Part shown: positions 9,081-18,394 of the stretch, piece by piece
How the letters are laid out: each line of letters opens with the position of its first letter
Position numbering within the stretch: position 1 is the stretch's first letter
Assembly: GCA_949285535.1 (NCBI GenBank)
Contig: CASDZP010000004.1
Coordinates: 1-64,000 of the forward strand
Direction of reading: 5' to 3'
DNA from: an uncultured Alistipes sp.
GTDB taxonomy: Bacteria; Bacteroidota; Bacteroidia; Bacteroidales; Rikenellaceae
DNA length: 64,000 nucleotides
Made by a program: the position numbers and the translations under genes
Notes under the pieces: generated by a model
What the model saw: only the letters and a program-made list of their open reading frames with translations
The model's database searches: none
Told to the model about the DNA's origin: nothing

Positions 9081-10238
9081 CTATTGTTTTTTATTGTTGC
9101 ATTTCATTTCATAAAGCGCCACGCCTTCTATCTCTATCAGAAGCTCGTCACGGCACACATCCGTGTTAAGGAACACAAGAGCGGTCTCGGGGTGATTTTC
9201 TCTCATATATCGGCTCACCCACTCCATGTCGTTCTCTCTCTTCACATACACACGCAACAGCGCATATTTCGGAACTTCAAGCACGGACACCGAACCGCAG
9301 TCGGCAATATTACGCAGAGACATCAGATAATCGATATTCTCCATCGTAACTTTTGTCTGCTCCTCTATGTTGCCAAGTCCGACACTCTCCTCACCTCTTA
9401 TTGAGGCTGTCCCGGAGATGTAACCTAAAGCTCCGCCGTCGCTGACCACGACTTTGCCTCTCTCGAACTTGGGCGTCGTTCTTGACTTCAGCACCTCATC
9501 CTCAGCTCCTATCAGCACATTTTGCGAATAGTCGTGTGCGGGAACCTGAAGCGCGTTATCGAGCGGTGTCACCTCGGCAGCTCCTTTAACGGCATTGAAA
9601 TCGACGACCACACCGCATATACCCGCGCCTATTCCTGTCGCAGCGGGATAACCGTCGGGCCACTCTGCTTTGCCGTAGAATTTTGTCCTTGCGTCGTTGA
9701 ACACCTGATAATTCTGAAATTCACCGACAAATCCGGTTATCTCTTCAATATAATTCCACTGTCGCACGATATTGCCGGGTGTCATTCCCTCGGCATGCAG
9801 CAGCTTCTCCGCCTTGGCGAAAAGCAACGCACACTGTTCAGACAACGCGGTATCTATATCGCCTCTCAAACCTCCGACAAACAGATGTTTGCAATCTGCC
9901 GTCTCTGCGACAATATAATCCGTACCGTCAACGGTCTCATATCGCAACGAGGCATCTCCGTTAATATAATGTGCCTCTATCGCCACTTTTGCGCCGAACG
10001 GCTCTTGAGAGACATAACTGAAAACGGGTTTTCTCTCTCCGAAGGCGTTATCGAGAGCCTCCTCTATAATTTCCAGCTCGGCAAGATACTCTTTCTTGTC
10101 TTTCGGCTTTCCGAAAAAGACACATCTGACGGGAACTCCGCCTTTCTGCGACAATTCCGTCACAGCCTCATTACACGCCTTTTTGAAGGTATCGCCATCA
10201 GCGGCGACTGTTGCGTATTTATATCCGATTGTCATCAT
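9081..10238 (-). CDS. Two-domain Rid/YjgF-family protein
   Basis: 385 residues without a signal peptide. The C-terminal half has the Rid/YjgF pattern: GYISGTASIRGEESVGLGN, then EQTKVTMENIDYLM, then a terminal LIEIEGVALYE. The N-terminal half is also Rid-like but diverged (HLFVGGLRGDID...EQCALLFAKAEKLL), and the middle has YPAATGIGAG, as seen in chorismatase-type relatives. RidA proteins hydrolyse reactive enamines/imines; chorismatase relatives hydrolyse enol ethers. In this operon it may remove a reactive by-product or open an enol intermediate. No precise function can be given. Confidence 0.65.
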   Translation of the reverse strand: MMTIGYKYATVAADGDTFKKACNEAVTELSQKGGVPVRCVFFGKPKDKKEYLAELEIIEEALDNAFGERKPVFSYVSQEPFGAKVAIEAHYINGDASLRYETVDGTDYIVAETADCKHLFVGGLRGDIDTALSEQCALLFAKAEKLLHAEGMTPGNIVRQWNYIEEITGFVGEFQNYQVFNDARTKFYGKAEWPDGYPAATGIGAGICGVVVDFNAVKGAAEVTPLDNALQVPAHDYSQNVLIGAEDEVLKSRTTPKFERGKVVVSDGGALGYISGTASIRGEESVGLGNIEEQTKVTMENIDYLMSLRNIADCGSVSVLEVPKYALLRVYVKRENDMEWVSRYMRENHPETALVFLNTDVCRDELLIEIEGVALYEMKCNNKKQ

Positions 10239-10260
10239 AAAACCCCGTTCCGATATTATC

Positions 10261-12048
10261 TTAAAGAGATTTTACATATTCGGACAAAGCCGCAAGATCT
10301 TTTTTGCTGATCTTACCCTCAATACCGTGTTTATGCACCGAGAAGACCTCTTCTATCGTAGTAGCTCTTCCGTCGAAGAGATAAGGACCTGTTCTCCACA
10401 CCTCTCTGAGTGTCGGTGTATCCCATCCTTTTTCAAACTCTACATCTTCGCCTATAATGTGCATTCTCAAATCGGTATAGTAAGGACCTGAATGACATTC
10501 GTCGCATTTCAGCTCTTCGAACACCTCACGTCCTCTCTGTGCCAAAGGAGAGAGCTGACCATTCACGAGATAGGGGCTCGGTTCGGGTCTCAACGACTTG
10601 AGATATTCATCGACGCACTGCGCATACTCTTCAGGCACGCCATAGAACTGAATAAGATTGAAACCTTTTCTCACGGCAGCCTCGGCATTCTCTCTGATTC
10701 CCGAAATCATTGACGGCGGAGTCACATGAGAGAAAAGCATGCTCTTGCAGTTTTTGGGATTACCTATACCGTCGTTCATGAGGTCCCAGTTCATACCGTC
10801 CGTTCTCGCTTCACCCGGATGACATCCGTTGCAAGACTGCCAGTTCTGGAAGCAATATGTCGCGTCGTTAAAATATTTCTCGCCTCTCTGCTGTATCGTT
10901 TCAAGTCTGTGAGGATTCCACGCCACAACTTTCAAATCATCGTCATTCAGGTTGAGAACGTTCAACGTATCCGAAAAGTATGTGGGAACGAACAATTCAG
11001 AACCGTTCAAAGCCACTCTTCTGGGACCGTTGCCTTTCATTTTCACTCTCTCTCTGATTCCATAAAGGAATTTAAGGTCATACGAGAGAATCGCTCTGTC
11101 TTTTACACCTTCAAACTTCTCGATAAACTTTTTGTAATCTATCACCGACACGTCATGCGTTCCCGACTGCGCAACAATCAATTTATCTCCGTTGCAAGCG
11201 AGACCCCATACACCTGCCGCACCTCGCTCAGGCTCGTCAACTACAACCGTTCCCACAAACGACTGCGAAGCCACATCCACCAGGCTCACAGCCGATGTAT
11301 TCATCCAACCCTGCTGCAACTGAGAGGTAGGCACCTGGAAACGGCCGAGATTATGACTGACGATTACATATTTACCGTCAGGTGTTATGCAGATGTCTCT
11401 CAACGCATTACTGCCATTATCGAGTTTTATGTCTTTAACCTTGGTCATCGTACGCACGTCTATGACAGAAACATCCGCTGCCACATAATCGAGATCCGCA
11501 CGCTGATAAGGAAGGAAATTGTTTACGAAAAGATAATTACCGTCAAGTGAAAGCACCGCAGCGCAAGGCTCTCTGAGGACCTGCACCTCACCTACTTTCT
11601 CCAATGACGAAACATCTATTTTTGACACGGTAGCTTTAAATCTATTGAGGACATAGATATATTTGCCATCCTTGTCGAGTATCGGCGAACAAGCACCCTG
11701 ACCGCTCTCAACGTTACCTATAACATCCCCTGACGAAAGATTGACTTCTGTCAATTCACCTTTCCCGTCAAGATTTGAAGTAACATACGCCTTGTCACCC
11801 TTAACGGCAACGCCCGTAAGAGGTTTTCCCACCTCTATTTCTGAAGACAACGCGCCGTCACGGTCATACACAAACAATTTGTTATGTCCTTTAGACGAAA
11901 CGAACAATTTGCCGTCCGCAACCTTTATATCCGTCGGAAACATGGGCGACGAACCATTTTTTTCCTCGGCAGGCACGAAAGCCACAACCGCCACGGTCGA
12001 TACGGCCAACAATGCCGCAGCAACCGCTCCCCGTATCTTTATATTCAT
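10261..12048 (-). CDS. Propeller-fused dihaem cytochrome c peroxidase-like protein
   Basis: 595 residues with an N-terminal signal peptide. Residues about 35-385 form a YVTN/YncE-type seven-bladed propeller (LFVSSKGHNKLFVYD, YIYVLNRFKATVSKID, KLIVAQSGTHDVSVID). The C-terminal third resembles cytochrome c peroxidase/MauG proteins, with haem motifs CNGCH (406-410) and CDECH (515-519) and the WDTPTLREVWRTGPYLFDGR region typical of this family. It is probably a periplasmic electron-transfer or oxidising enzyme. It is the first gene of the dhaKL-lsrF operon, directly behind a good promoter. That suggests oxidation outside the inner membrane before or during uptake. Substrate unknown. Confidence 0.8.
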   Translation of the reverse strand: MNIKIRGAVAAALLAVSTVAVVAFVPAEEKNGSSPMFPTDIKVADGKLFVSSKGHNKLFVYDRDGALSSEIEVGKPLTGVAVKGDKAYVTSNLDGKGELTEVNLSSGDVIGNVESGQGACSPILDKDGKYIYVLNRFKATVSKIDVSSLEKVGEVQVLREPCAAVLSLDGNYLFVNNFLPYQRADLDYVAADVSVIDVRTMTKVKDIKLDNGSNALRDICITPDGKYVIVSHNLGRFQVPTSQLQQGWMNTSAVSLVDVASQSFVGTVVVDEPERGAAGVWGLACNGDKLIVAQSGTHDVSVIDYKKFIEKFEGVKDRAILSYDLKFLYGIRERVKMKGNGPRRVALNGSELFVPTYFSDTLNVLNLNDDDLKVVAWNPHRLETIQQRGEKYFNDATYCFQNWQSCNGCHPGEARTDGMNWDLMNDGIGNPKNCKSMLFSHVTPPSMISGIRENAEAAVRKGFNLIQFYGVPEEYAQCVDEYLKSLRPEPSPYLVNGQLSPLAQRGREVFEELKCDECHSGPYYTDLRMHIIGEDVEFEKGWDTPTLREVWRTGPYLFDGRATTIEEVFSVHKHGIEGKISKKDLAALSEYVKSL

Positions 12049-12494
12049 AACATTATTTTTAACATACCAGCTATTTCGGTTTCATATATAAAACACGCCA
12101 ACCGAAAAGGCACACTTTTATCATTACAAAGATACATTATTTCATTAATTATTCCAACTGTTTTATAATAAAAAAATCCTTAAAAAGGATAAAAATCCGA
12201 AGTCAAACCAAAGCAAAAACCTAAAAATCCTAACTTTATATTGTAAGTTATCACACAGCTGACAGTTAAAGCATTTTCGCAAATTAACAGCTACTGATAT
12301 ATCTATAAAAACAGTTTTATTTCCATCAATTCTTGTATTACAACCTACCCAGCAGAAAGGACTACCATAAACGGGCAAACATAAAAATCACAGATTCTGT
12401 AATCTATTAAAATTCCTCAAACTTTAAACAAGACAAAATAAACGCTACACTATCTGAAACAACCTTAAAAAAGGAGATAAAAAGGCATAAAAAA
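12049..12494. other. AT-rich intergenic region between susD and the cytochrome operon
   Basis: About 450 bp holding the operon promoter (12127-12157) and, at its right edge, the susD terminator. The rest is AT-rich. A 71-codon reading frame at 12163-12378 shows no recognisable features and is not called. Confidence 0.6.
12127..12157 (-). promoter_or_regulatory. Bacteroidetes-type promoter for the cytochrome/dhaKL/lsrF operon
   Basis: On the minus strand: TTG (12157-12155), 20 bp spacer, TATCTTTG (12134-12127). This matches the -33/-7 consensus of the Bacteroidetes primary sigma factor. Transcription should start near 12120, about 70 bp ahead of the ATG at 12048, so the operon need not depend on susCD transcription. 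Confidence 0.75.
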
Positions 12495-12519
12495 GGCGAC
12501 CGCCCAATGAGCGGTCGCC
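12489..12519 (-). terminator. Rho-independent terminator after susD
   Basis: Stem GGCGACCGC / GCGGTCGCC (12495-12519) followed on the minus strand by a T-run (12494-12489), 22 bp past the susD stop codon. Confidence 0.9.
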
Positions 12520-12541
12520 GTAAGGATATTAGGACTTAATT

Positions 12542-14224
12542 CTAATAGCCGGGATTCTGTTCGAGGTTAACACCATTCTGTTTAGCCTGGTCGATTTCTG
12601 TCTGAGGAATAGGCCAGTCATAGTGAGCGGGGTTAACAACTACATTGTAAGTACCAGCAACAGAGGGGTCCTGAGGTTTACCATTCATGGTACCGAGGAG
12701 TCTCCAACGTTTCATATCGAAGTAACGCTGACCTTCGAAGCAGGTTTCGAGACGGATCTCTTCACGGAGCTGATCGCGAGTAAGACCGCTTACACCTGTC
12801 ATGCCGTAGTTGGTACGAATGTCATTGATATAACCTTCAGCAGCAGAAACATTGCCTGATTCGAAAGCGGCTTCGGCTTTCATGAGGAGAACGTGAGCCC
12901 AACGCATCAAGACAACATCCTGGTCGCCCTGCCATGTGTAACCGTTATCCCAAGCACCGGGATCTTCGTTGCTGATGGGAGTAACAAGTTTACGAACATT
13001 GAAGTATGTTTTGGTGTTACCTGCAACTACGTTGTTTGAAGGTTTGTTTGTAACATACTCAGAGAAGTCGTAACGGTTGTTGTGAGAGAAGAACTTCTTC
13101 ACACGCGGGTCACGGTTTGCGAAGATGGCATCATAGATAACCTTTCTGTCAGCTTCGGTAATTGTCTTCTTAGCATCATCAGTAGTTTCGCCGGTTGCGT
13201 AATACATTCTGTTGATGTTGGGAATGCTTGTCGGATCAAAAGCTGTACCGTCAGCATTGGGATATGCATAGATAAGGCTCTGTGAAGGACAAGGAACTGA
13301 CCAACTACCGACAAAGAGGTCAACCTGGTTACGGAAGTTAGGTTTCAGGAACTTGAGAGAGAACATGATTTCAGAAGAACCTTCCTGAGTGTCTGAATGG
13401 AAGTTCGTCAAAACGTCGCTTTCAAGAGTGTAGAGACCTGTCGGAATCTGGTTGAGTTCTGTCAGGATTTCACCCATTTCGGTCGCATTTGCAGTACCGT
13501 TCTCATCATATGCGTGATAAAGACGAGTTCTTGCACGGAAAGCGATAACGGCAGCTTTAGTGAAATGGCCGGGATTTGCGCTGTAAGCCTGACCGTCAGG
13601 AAGCAAATTGGCTGCATCCTGGAGGTCGTCAATAGCTCTCTTGTAAACGTCTTCTTTGCTAGATTTTTCTTTGTACATGTTTTCAACGGTAAGAGCTTCT
13701 GTTACGATAGGCACTGCACCGTAGCATGTGTAAAGATAGTGGTAAAGAAGACCGCGAGCCGCGAGAGCTTCACCTTTGAACTGTTTATAGTCGGCTTCCT
13801 GAAGTGCACCTTTAGCCTCTTCGAGTTTACCGAGGAAGATATTGACACGGGCAATACCTGTGTAGCAGAAAGGATAAACGGCACCAACGAAACCGGGGTT
13901 GTTTGACGGAGTGATAATATCTTTCAAGATATCCTCAGAACCATCCATTGACGTGTTACCGCTGACAGAGTTGTCCGTAAGGTTATCCAACGCAAACTGC
14001 ATTGTTGAAAGGAAGTTACTCTGAGTACTGTAACTCTGTTTGTAATAGATAGGACCGCGAAGATATGCATAGATACCTGTCAGCGCCTGATCGAAGTCGC
14101 TTTTAGACTGCCAGAAGATGGCATCCGACGGTACATCCGTAGGGTCTTTCTGCAGGAAGTCTTTGCACGAAGGAGCAGCAAAAAGCATTGCGCAACCTAA
14201 CGCCAAGAATAATATTTTTTTCAT
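12542..14224 (-). CDS. SusD/RagB-family outer-membrane nutrient-binding lipoprotein
   Basis: 560 residues. The signal peptide MKKILFLALGCAMLFAAPSC ends in a lipobox Cys. The opening DFLQKDPTDVPSDAIFWQSKSDFDQALTGIY is the SusD N-terminal signature, and the end (ETCFEGQRYFDMKRW...NPAHYDWPIPQTEID...NPGY) is the typical SusD C-terminus. SusD forms the lid on the SusC barrel and binds the ligand at the cell surface. The gene follows susC by 34 bp. No glycoside hydrolase or lyase lies in this group, so the ligand is perhaps a small or already-processed compound rather than a polysaccharide. Confidence 0.95.
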   Translation of the reverse strand: MKKILFLALGCAMLFAAPSCKDFLQKDPTDVPSDAIFWQSKSDFDQALTGIYAYLRGPIYYKQSYSTQSNFLSTMQFALDNLTDNSVSGNTSMDGSEDILKDIITPSNNPGFVGAVYPFCYTGIARVNIFLGKLEEAKGALQEADYKQFKGEALAARGLLYHYLYTCYGAVPIVTEALTVENMYKEKSSKEDVYKRAIDDLQDAANLLPDGQAYSANPGHFTKAAVIAFRARTRLYHAYDENGTANATEMGEILTELNQIPTGLYTLESDVLTNFHSDTQEGSSEIMFSLKFLKPNFRNQVDLFVGSWSVPCPSQSLIYAYPNADGTAFDPTSIPNINRMYYATGETTDDAKKTITEADRKVIYDAIFANRDPRVKKFFSHNNRYDFSEYVTNKPSNNVVAGNTKTYFNVRKLVTPISNEDPGAWDNGYTWQGDQDVVLMRWAHVLLMKAEAAFESGNVSAAEGYINDIRTNYGMTGVSGLTRDQLREEIRLETCFEGQRYFDMKRWRLLGTMNGKPQDPSVAGTYNVVVNPAHYDWPIPQTEIDQAKQNGVNLEQNPGY

Positions 14225-14258
14225 AAGAAATTACTTTTTAGTTTGTTCAAAACCCTGA

Positions 14259-17200
14259 TTAGAACTGGAGGTTGACACCGAATGAGCATACACGGCTGAT
14301 CGGGTAGTTCACACCATAGTTACCTGCGTTACGCTCGGGGTCGAGACCGTCGAATTTAGTTGCAGTTGCAAGGTTGTCACCTGAGAAGTAAACACGGAGT
14401 TTCTGAACGCCTATTTTCTGAGTCAGGTGTTTGGGAATAGTGTAACCTACAGTGAGGTTTTTCAGACGCATGAAACCTGCATCTTTGAGGTAGAATGTAC
14501 TGTTAACAGAGTTTTTGTAACCACCTGAGTCACCATAATAGAGTTTCGGATATTTGGCGTTAGTGGGATTTTCTGCAGTCCACATACCAGCGATATAATC
14601 TTTGGTGGGAGCAGCACCTTGAACGAAGGGAACAGTACCGAAGCCCATGTAACCTCTATCGAGAAGTTTGAGACCTGCACGACCCTGAAGCATAACTGAG
14701 AAGTCGAAACCTTTCCAGTCGAAGCCGAGGTTGATAGTGTAGTTGAATTTCTCGTATGCGCCATCCTGAACGGTCAAGTCGTTTTCGTCGATAGTACCGT
14801 CACCGTCAACGTCGCGGTAGATGATATCACCTGCCTGAACAGTATTGTCGATGGGGGCAATCTTAACACCGTTGAGTTCTCTCTGAGCAACCTGAGCGTC
14901 GCTTTCGTAGATACCCACAGCTTCGTACATATAGAAGCTACCGTAGGGAAGACCTTCCTGATAGATACGAGCGTAGCTACCATATTCACCCTGTGAACCG
15001 TACTGAGTAGTACCGAATTTCACGAGTTCGTTTTTGTTACGTGCAATGAAGAAGTTTGCGAAGTAACCGAAATCTTTGAATACACCGTCAGAGATACGGT
15101 CGTTCCAACCGATTGAGAATTCAACACCTTTGTTGATCATCTCACCGTCGTTGATGGTAGGTGCAGAAAGACCGAGAAGTGCGTTCACCTGAGCGGTACG
15201 GAGGATGTCGTAAGTTCTCTTCTTGTACCAGTCGAATGTGATGTTCAAACCACGGAAGAGCTGCAAGTCAACACCGAAGTCACCGATAGCGGTTGTTTCC
15301 CATTTAAGGTTACGGTTAACAGCTGCTGTCTGAGCGGCACCTGAAGTGATGTTTGCGTTATCGTAAACATAAGCATAACCTGAACCTACCTGGATAACTG
15401 CCTGATAAGGATAAGTACCTACATCCTGGTTACCGAGGAGACCCCATGAACCACGGAACTTAACGTTGTTGAGCCATGAGAGGTTCAAATCTTTCATGAA
15501 CTGCTCTTCAGTAAGTCTCCAACCTGCAGAGAATGAGGGGAACACACCCCAACGGCTCTCTTTTGCAAGACGAGAAGTACCGTCGTAACGTACGTTAGCT
15601 TCAATGAGGTAACGTTCTTTGTAGTTGTAGTTTACACGACCGAATGCTGACATCAAAGCCCAGTCATAAGAAGTACCTGAGTTGGTCATGTTGTCTGTAC
15701 CACCGGCATTAAGCTCATAGAGGGGGAAGTTGTAGGTCTTACGATAACCGCTCAAAGAGCGATAGTTGTAAGATTCCTGGCTGTAACCACCCATGATTGA
15801 GAAGTTGTGAGCTTCGTTTTTGCTTGAGTACTGATACTGCAGATAAGTGTAAAGGTTGGTGTAGAGAGTCGTGTTGGCTGAAGCCTCGAGACCTGCCTTA
15901 GCAACCTCAATAGTTGTTGAACCATAAACTGCCGGCTGACCTGTGATATAGTCGTAAGTCGGAACACCTGCATTACCCCACATTCTGCTGTCGTGGCTAC
16001 GATAGTTAACCGCAGCTTTGGTGTGCCATGTAAGACCTTTCACGATGTTGGCATCGAAATAAGCCTGTGCATTAACACCAAAGTGTCTTGCTTTAACGAA
16101 AGAGTTATCGATTACACCGACGATGTTCTTGTTTGAACCGAAGAATTTCTGTTCGTTCTGGAAAGCGTATGCGGTGTAACGAAGCTCGCCGTCATTGTTG
16201 TCAACCAACCAAGGTTTGTAAGTCGGAGCCTGTGCGAGAGTTGCGAGGTAACCGTCTTCAGGACCTGCTGCAACGGCGTCACGAGTACCGTGAGTCAACG
16301 CGATGTTGGTACCGACTTTCAACCAAGGTTTGATCTGTGACTGCAATGCAGTTGTCACGTTGTAACGCTGGAAGTCGTAACCGCGCATCGTACCTTCCTG
16401 GTTCATGTAAGAAAGGTTGATGTTGTATGAAGTGTTACCTGACTGACCTGCGATACCGATGTTGTGGTTCTGAACAAGAGCAGTGTTGAACATGTAATCC
16501 TGCCAGTCGAAACCAGAATATTTATCACTCTTGGGATTACGATAAAGATTAATCTGCTCTTCAGTATAAAGAGGAGTACTTGCGGTAACGTCACCAGAGT
16601 TTGTCATGGCGATATTTTTCAACTCCATATACTGAACGGGGTCGGTAACCAAATCATAGAGTTTGGCAGCTGAATGGAAACCGATGTTCATATTATATGA
16701 AATAGCCACTTTCTGGTCGGTACCTGTACCGTTTTTGGTAGTGATAAGGATCACACCGTTGGCAGCACGAGAACCGTAGATTGATGCAGAAGCGGCGTCT
16801 TTCAACACAGAGATGCTTTCAACAGTATTCGGGTCAACGTCAGAGATGTTACCTTCGACACCGTTGATAAGAACGAGGGGAGAGGTACCTGCACCGTAAG
16901 AACCGGCACCACGGACGTTCATTGAGATTGACTCAGCACCCGGCTGGTTGGTTGACACCTGGATGTTCAAACCGGGAATCTGACCCTGAAGCATCTGCTG
17001 GATGTCGGCAACAGGACGTTTCAGAAGTTCTTCGCTGTCAACTGAAGCGACAGCACCTGTCAAGTTGACTTTTTTCTGAGTACCGAAACCTACGACTACG
17101 ACGTCTTCCACTTTAAGAGCGTCCTCTTCGAGAGTAACGGTGATGTTTGTTTCTGTTCCCACGGGAACGAGTTTGGTCACATAGCCGATGAATGAAACCT

Positions 17201-17483
17201 CGAGGTTTTCACCGACTTTAACCCCTTCGATGCGGAATGTACCTTCTGCAGTGGTGATATCACCTCTCGAAGTGTTCTGAACGATTACAGTAGCACCGAT
17301 GACGGGCTGTCCTTTTGCGTCCACAACAGTACCGGTGATCGTCTTTGTCTGAAGGAAATCAGACACAGCTGTCAAAGGAGTCGTTTCTGCTGCACTCGAC
17401 ATTGCCGGAACCATTGCTGCTCCCGAGAACAATGCGGCGAACAAAAAGCCTCTTTTGAGCTGATTGTGTAAACCGTTTTTCAT
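14259..17483 (-). CDS. SusC/RagA-family TonB-dependent outer-membrane transporter
   Basis: 1074 residues. A signal peptide is followed by a carboxypeptidase-D-like regulatory domain (TITGTVVDAKGQPVIGATVIVQ), a TonB-box-type segment (EDVVVVGFGTQKK near 125-137), a plug domain (LLKRPVADIQQMLQGQIPGL; YGSRAANGVILITTK) and a large beta-barrel ending in aromatic QF. No extra N-terminal STN domain is seen, so there is no sign of direct anti-sigma signalling by this protein. It imports the ligand bound by the SusD partner encoded downstream. Its length is usual for SusC proteins. Confidence 0.95.
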   Translation of the reverse strand: MKNGLHNQLKRGFLFAALFSGAAMVPAMSSAAETTPLTAVSDFLQTKTITGTVVDAKGQPVIGATVIVQNTSRGDITTAEGTFRIEGVKVGENLEVSFIGYVTKLVPVGTETNITVTLEEDALKVEDVVVVGFGTQKKVNLTGAVASVDSEELLKRPVADIQQMLQGQIPGLNIQVSTNQPGAESISMNVRGAGSYGAGTSPLVLINGVEGNISDVDPNTVESISVLKDAASASIYGSRAANGVILITTKNGTGTDQKVAISYNMNIGFHSAAKLYDLVTDPVQYMELKNIAMTNSGDVTASTPLYTEEQINLYRNPKSDKYSGFDWQDYMFNTALVQNHNIGIAGQSGNTSYNINLSYMNQEGTMRGYDFQRYNVTTALQSQIKPWLKVGTNIALTHGTRDAVAAGPEDGYLATLAQAPTYKPWLVDNNDGELRYTAYAFQNEQKFFGSNKNIVGVIDNSFVKARHFGVNAQAYFDANIVKGLTWHTKAAVNYRSHDSRMWGNAGVPTYDYITGQPAVYGSTTIEVAKAGLEASANTTLYTNLYTYLQYQYSSKNEAHNFSIMGGYSQESYNYRSLSGYRKTYNFPLYELNAGGTDNMTNSGTSYDWALMSAFGRVNYNYKERYLIEANVRYDGTSRLAKESRWGVFPSFSAGWRLTEEQFMKDLNLSWLNNVKFRGSWGLLGNQDVGTYPYQAVIQVGSGYAYVYDNANITSGAAQTAAVNRNLKWETTAIGDFGVDLQLFRGLNITFDWYKKRTYDILRTAQVNALLGLSAPTINDGEMINKGVEFSIGWNDRISDGVFKDFGYFANFFIARNKNELVKFGTTQYGSQGEYGSYARIYQEGLPYGSFYMYEAVGIYESDAQVAQRELNGVKIAPIDNTVQAGDIIYRDVDGDGTIDENDLTVQDGAYEKFNYTINLGFDWKGFDFSVMLQGRAGLKLLDRGYMGFGTVPFVQGAAPTKDYIAGMWTAENPTNAKYPKLYYGDSGGYKNSVNSTFYLKDAGFMRLKNLTVGYTIPKHLTQKIGVQKLRVYFSGDNLATATKFDGLDPERNAGNYGVNYPISRVCSFGVNLQF

Positions 17484-17880
17484 AAGTGTTTAGTTTAATT
17501 AAACAAAGTTCTCATTAAAAAGGGGACTCACGTCCTTTTCTTGAAAGAAAATTTACCGCACGATAAGCGGGAACGCCTCGAGACCCGACTCGTCCCGAAT
17601 GCACTCCCTTAATCGGCCGTAAAACTTCCGATACACTCGACAACATTGTATATCAACACCTTCGCTTACGATTCAAAAGCAAACCGCCGACAAAAAACAT
17701 CAATACACAAATTGAAGAATGATATAAAAAGAACTTTTCCTTCAATTATTGTAACGCAAATTAATATTATTTTTCTTTAATCTCCAAATAATTTATCACT
17801 TTTTAACACCTTATGACAAAAAATTATTAGAACGACAAAAACAATTTAACTTATAACATATCGTTACATAAAAAGTTACC
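17484..17880. other. Divergent intergenic region between susC and smpB
   Basis: About 400 bp of increasingly AT-rich sequence between divergent genes. It must contain the susC promoter, but I found no clear TTG-N20-TAnnTTTG match for the minus strand. No hairpin or repeat stands out. Confidence 0.5.
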
Positions 17881-17910
17881 TTAGCAGTTATGCTTTTTTT
17901 ATTATCTTTG
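17881..17910 (+). promoter_or_regulatory. Probable smpB promoter
   Basis: A perfect -7 box TATCTTTG at 17903-17910, with only a weak -33 match (TTAG at 17881-17884, 18 bp spacer). The start codon is 21 bp past the -7 box. Confidence 0.55.
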
Positions 17911-17930
17911 TCTTTAAAGAAGAGTAAAAA

Positions 17931-18383
17931 ATGGCATTAAAGAATATAAACATAAAGAACAAAAAAGCTCTTTTCGACTACGAGATAATCGAGAAGTTCA
18001 CGGCGGGGATAGTCCTCACGGGAACAGAGATAAAGTCGATTAGAGCGTCGAAAGCGTCGCTTGTCGATTGTTACTGCTACCTGCACAGAAACGAGGTTTT
18101 CGTACGCGGCATGAACATCGCCCTCTACGAATGGGGAACCTATAACAACCACACCCCGAAAAGAGACCGAAAACTGCTTCTTAACAGGAAGGAGATTTCG
18201 AGAATAGAACGTGCGCTTCAGGACAAGGGGATTACACTCGTGGGTCTGCGCCTTTTCATTAACGACAGAGGGCTGGCAAAGCTTGAGATAGGGTTGGCGA
18301 GAGGCCGCAAGAAGTATGACAAACGTGAATATCTGAAAGAGAAAGACGCGAAACGTCAAATCGACAGAGCAATGAAAATCTGA
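17931..18383 (+). CDS. smpB: SsrA-binding protein SmpB
   Basis: 150 residues, normal length. It binds tmRNA and brings it to stalled ribosomes for trans-translation. Family features are the N-terminal [29 protein letters not shown], the [25 protein letters not shown] segment, and the C-terminal [23 protein letters not shown] helix that mimics codon-anticodon interaction. First gene of a plus-strand run; apbE starts 11 bp after its stop. The tmRNA gene itself is not in the window. Confidence 0.97.
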   Translation: MALKNINIKNKKALFDYEIIEKFTAGIVLTGTEIKSIRASKASLVDCYCYLHRNEVFVRGMNIALYEWGTYNNHTPKRDRKLLLNRKEISRIERALQDKGITLVGLRLFINDRGLAKLEIGLARGRKKYDKREYLKEKDAKRQIDRAMKI

Positions 18384-18394
18384 AACCGTAAAAG

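Noticed and set aside
12163-12378. 71-codon frame in the susD-cytochrome gap
   Set aside because: AT-rich, crosses terminator-free spacer without features, opposite no conserved neighbour.
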